From the NCBI GenBank assembly GCA_021159235.1, contig JAGGSF010000115.1, positions 1-16,866 of the forward strand: a stretch of DNA of 16,866 nucleotides, in the 5' to 3' direction. The notes beneath the pieces were generated by a model. It ran no database searches. It saw only the letters and a program-made list of their open reading frames with translations, and had not been told where the DNA came from. How positions within the stretch are numbered: position 1 is the first letter of the stretch; the number at the start of each line of letters is the position of its first letter. The position numbers and the translations under genes were made by a program. Source of the stretch: Deltaproteobacteria bacterium (GTDB taxonomy: Bacteria > Campylobacterota_A > Desulfurellia > JAGGSF01). Positions 14,433-16,866 of the stretch are shown here, piece after piece.

Positions 14433-16844
14433 ATGTTCGGTAAAGTTTTGCAGAAGGTATTTGGGACAAGAAATGAGCGGGTATTGAAGGATTTGTGGCC
14501 TGTTGTGAGAAAGGTAAATAGTTTAGAAGAGGCCATATCCAGGCTTTCGAATGATGAGTTGAAGAATAAAACAAATGAATTTAAGGAAAGGATTGCCAAA
14601 GGTGAATCCTTAGATGATCTTCTCCCAGAGGCGTTTGCAGTTGTGAGAGAAGTATCCAGAAGAACAACGGGAATGAGACATTTCGATGTGCAGATAATGG
14701 GAGGCATTGTACTGCATCAGGGCAATATTGCCGAGATGAAAACGGGGGAAGGGAAAACACTGGTAGCCACCTTACCCATCTATCTCAACGCTCTACTGGA
14801 GAAAGGTGTTCATTTAGTAACGGTAAATGATTATCTGGCGAAAAGGGATGCGTTGTGGATGGGGCCAATCTATAAGTTCTTGGGACTTTCAGTGGGCGTA
14901 ATTCAAGGTGGAAACAAATCTCACCTGGTAGATTGGGAAGATGAAAGCACATTTAAAACCACCCTTTTACCCTGCACAAGAAAAGAAGCTTATCAAGCAG
15001 ATGTAACCTATGGAACAAATAATGAATTTGGCTTTGATTACCTGAGAGATAACATGCAGTATTCTATTGAAAATTATGTGCAGCGTGAGCTCTACTATGC
15101 TATCGTAGATGAAGTAGATTTTCTTCTCATCGATGAAGCCCGAACCCCTTTAATCATATCCGGGCCAACGACAGAATCCACCAGGATGTACTATGAGGTA
15201 GATAAGGCAGTAAGAACACTTACCAAAGAGGATGTGGAAGTGGATGAAAAAATGAGAACTGCTACTTTTACAGATAGTGGCATAAGCAAGATACAAAAGA
15301 TATTGGGTATAGATAACCTCTTTGATGTGAGGTATATGGAAATATTGCACATGGTAAATCAATCTCTAAGGGCACATACTCTATTTAGAAAAGACAGGGA
15401 TTATATTGTAAAGAAAGGGAAAGTAATCATTGTAGATGAGTTTACAGGCAGGATAATGCCAGATAGAAGATATTCAGATGGATTACATCAGGCTTTAGAG
15501 GCAAAGGAACATGTGCGTATTCAAAAAGAAAACCAGACCTTAGCTACCATTACATTTCAGAACTATTTCCGTATGTATGAGAAGCTTGCAGGCATGACAG
15601 GCACAGCGGCCACGGAAGAAAGAGAATTTAAAGAGATATACAATTTAGAGGTAACAGTGATTCCTACCAACAAACCGATGATAAGAAAAGACTATGATGA
15701 TGTAATATACAAAACAGAAAAAGAGAAACTGCACGCAATCGTAGATGAAATAAAAGAAAGGCACAAAAAAGGCCAACCTATCTTAGTGGGCACTACATCT
15801 GTAGAGAAATCTGAGGTTTTGCATCGCATGCTCGTAAAAGAGCACATTCCTCATACTGTGCTCAATGCCAAACACCACGAAAAGGAAGCGCAGATTATAG
15901 CCCATGCAGGAGAGAAGAATGCGGTAACCATAGCCACCAATATGGCAGGTAGAGGAGTAGATATAAAGTTGGGTGAAGGAGTGGAGAAGCTGGGTGGACT
16001 ATTCATCTTGGGAACGGAAAGACACGAATCCCGGAGGATAGACAACCAGCTTAGAGGTAGATCGGGGAGGCAGGGGGATGTTGGTGAATCACGATTTTAC
16101 CTCTCCTTAGAGGATGATCTGTTGAGAATATTCGGGTCTGAAAGACTGAAGTTACTCATGGATAAATTGGGTGTTCCAGATGGAGAACCAATACAGAACA
16201 AATTTGTTACCAAGGCAATAAGTAATGCTCAAAAACGGGTGGAGGCGTATAACTTTGATATAAGAAAACACCTGCTGGAATATGATGATGTGATGAATAA
16301 ACAAAGGGAAATAATCTATACCCAGAGAAAGGAAATACTTAAAGGAATGGATCTAAGAGATTCAATATTTGAAGATATAAATGATATTATTGTAAACAAT
16401 ATGGATATTTATCTTCCGGAGACAACAGATCCGGAGAATTGGGATACAAAGGGATTCCGCCAGATGTTCAAACGAATATTTAACCTTGAGCTACCTTTAT
16501 CCGATGAGGAAATAAAAAACAGGGAAAATAGGGAAAAGATAAGGGATGAGATTGTTTCTCTGGTGAAAAAATTCTACCTGGAAAGGGAAAAACTTGTAGG
16601 CAGTGACGAGATGAGAGAAATTGAAAGAATGATTATGTTACAGGTAGTAGATGTCTTGTGGAAAGAACATTTAAGAAATATGGATTATTTAAGGGAGAGT
16701 ACAGGTTTGCGTGGTTACGGTCAAAGAGATCCCCTAATAGAATATAAGAGAGAATCATTTGAAATGTTTGAAAGGCTGATAGAAGAAATTAAAGAATATA
16801 CAATAATCAATCTTTTTCATATAAAGATTGCCGTTGGCAAGTAA
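14433..16844 (+). CDS. secA: Preprotein translocase ATPase SecA
   Basis: ATP-driven motor pushing secretory proteins through SecYEG. The 803 residues show the Walker A region EMKTGEGKT (101-109), [24 protein letters not shown] (194-208), the Walker B DEVD (226-229) followed by [31 protein letters not shown] and the arginine-finger region [11 protein letters not shown]. Between the first helicase motifs and [11 protein letters not shown] there is a longer segment (about 158-181) than in E. coli SecA, a variation seen in several phyla. The C-terminus stops soon after the helical scaffold and has no Cys-rich zinc/SecB-binding tail. GGGAG (14426-14430) precedes the ATG by 2 nt. The gene is complete, with 22 bp left in the window. 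Confidence 0.97.
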   Translation: MFGKVLQKVFGTRNERVLKDLWPVVRKVNSLEEAISRLSNDELKNKTNEFKERIAKGESLDDLLPEAFAVVREVSRRTTGMRHFDVQIMGGIVLHQGNIAEMKTGEGKTLVATLPIYLNALLEKGVHLVTVNDYLAKRDALWMGPIYKFLGLSVGVIQGGNKSHLVDWEDESTFKTTLLPCTRKEAYQADVTYGTNNEFGFDYLRDNMQYSIENYVQRELYYAIVDEVDFLLIDEARTPLIISGPTTESTRMYYEVDKAVRTLTKEDVEVDEKMRTATFTDSGISKIQKILGIDNLFDVRYMEILHMVNQSLRAHTLFRKDRDYIVKKGKVIIVDEFTGRIMPDRRYSDGLHQALEAKEHVRIQKENQTLATITFQNYFRMYEKLAGMTGTAATEEREFKEIYNLEVTVIPTNKPMIRKDYDDVIYKTEKEKLHAIVDEIKERHKKGQPILVGTTSVEKSEVLHRMLVKEHIPHTVLNAKHHEKEAQIIAHAGEKNAVTIATNMAGRGVDIKLGEGVEKLGGLFILGTERHESRRIDNQLRGRSGRQGDVGESRFYLSLEDDLLRIFGSERLKLLMDKLGVPDGEPIQNKFVTKAISNAQKRVEAYNFDIRKHLLEYDDVMNKQREIIYTQRKEILKGMDLRDSIFEDINDIIVNNMDIYLPETTDPENWDTKGFRQMFKRIFNLELPLSDEEIKNRENREKIRDEIVSLVKKFYLEREKLVGSDEMREIERMIMLQVVDVLWKEHLRNMDYLRESTGLRGYGQRDPLIEYKRESFEMFERLIEEIKEYTIINLFHIKIAVGK

Positions 16845-16866
16845 AAAAGTGGAAACATTCTATTGT

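Overview
The window is a bacterial chromosome segment carrying the front two thirds of a division and cell wall (dcw) gene cluster, followed by a separate proS, M18 aminopeptidase and secA block. The DNA is fairly AT-rich and coding is Lys/Glu/Ile-rich. The MurE-type ligase has the Asp-Asn-Pro-Arg motif of meso-diaminopimelate-adding enzymes, so the peptidoglycan is probably of the DAP type. SecA, a bacterial-type ProS with an editing insertion, and MraZ confirm a bacterium. The phylum cannot be fixed from this sequence alone; no 16S rRNA is present.

Positions 1-690 hold no intact gene. Positions 41-339 contain three tandem units of about 107 bp, each an imperfect palindrome. They end exactly at the stop codon of a minus-strand remnant (339-530) that reads as the C-terminal part of an AbrB/MazE-type antitoxin. 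Next comes a cluster of short palindromes (571-643) and then a strong promoter (TTGACA, 17 bp, TATGGT). Three TGGG(A/T) boxes spaced exactly 10 bp apart sit between the -10 box and the mraZ start codon, which is the known layout of a MraZ operator.

Positions 691-11154 carry ten plus-strand genes in the classical order: mraZ, rsmH, ftsL, ftsI, murE, murF, mraY, murD, ftsW, murG. They overlap or are separated by at most 8 bp, so they almost certainly form one transcript. Together they give regulation (MraZ), 16S rRNA methylation (RsmH), divisome proteins (FtsL, FtsI, FtsW), cytoplasmic stem-peptide assembly (MurD, MurE, MurF) and the lipid steps (MraY, MurG). The genes that usually follow murG (murC, murB, ddl, ftsQ, ftsA, ftsZ) are absent here.

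The cluster ends at a tRNA-Ala(CGC) gene on the minus strand (11145-11217). Its 3' end overlaps the last 10 bp of murG, including the stop codon. The tRNA has the diagnostic G3-U70 pair. The short region 11218-11278 appears to carry divergent promoters, one for the tRNA and one for proS.

Positions 11279-16844 encode prolyl-tRNA synthetase and an M18 zinc aminopeptidase (8 bp overlap), then, after a 90 bp gap, SecA. No wholly new multi-gene system is visible. The unusual content lies in the leader region upstream of mraZ and at the murG/tRNA junction.
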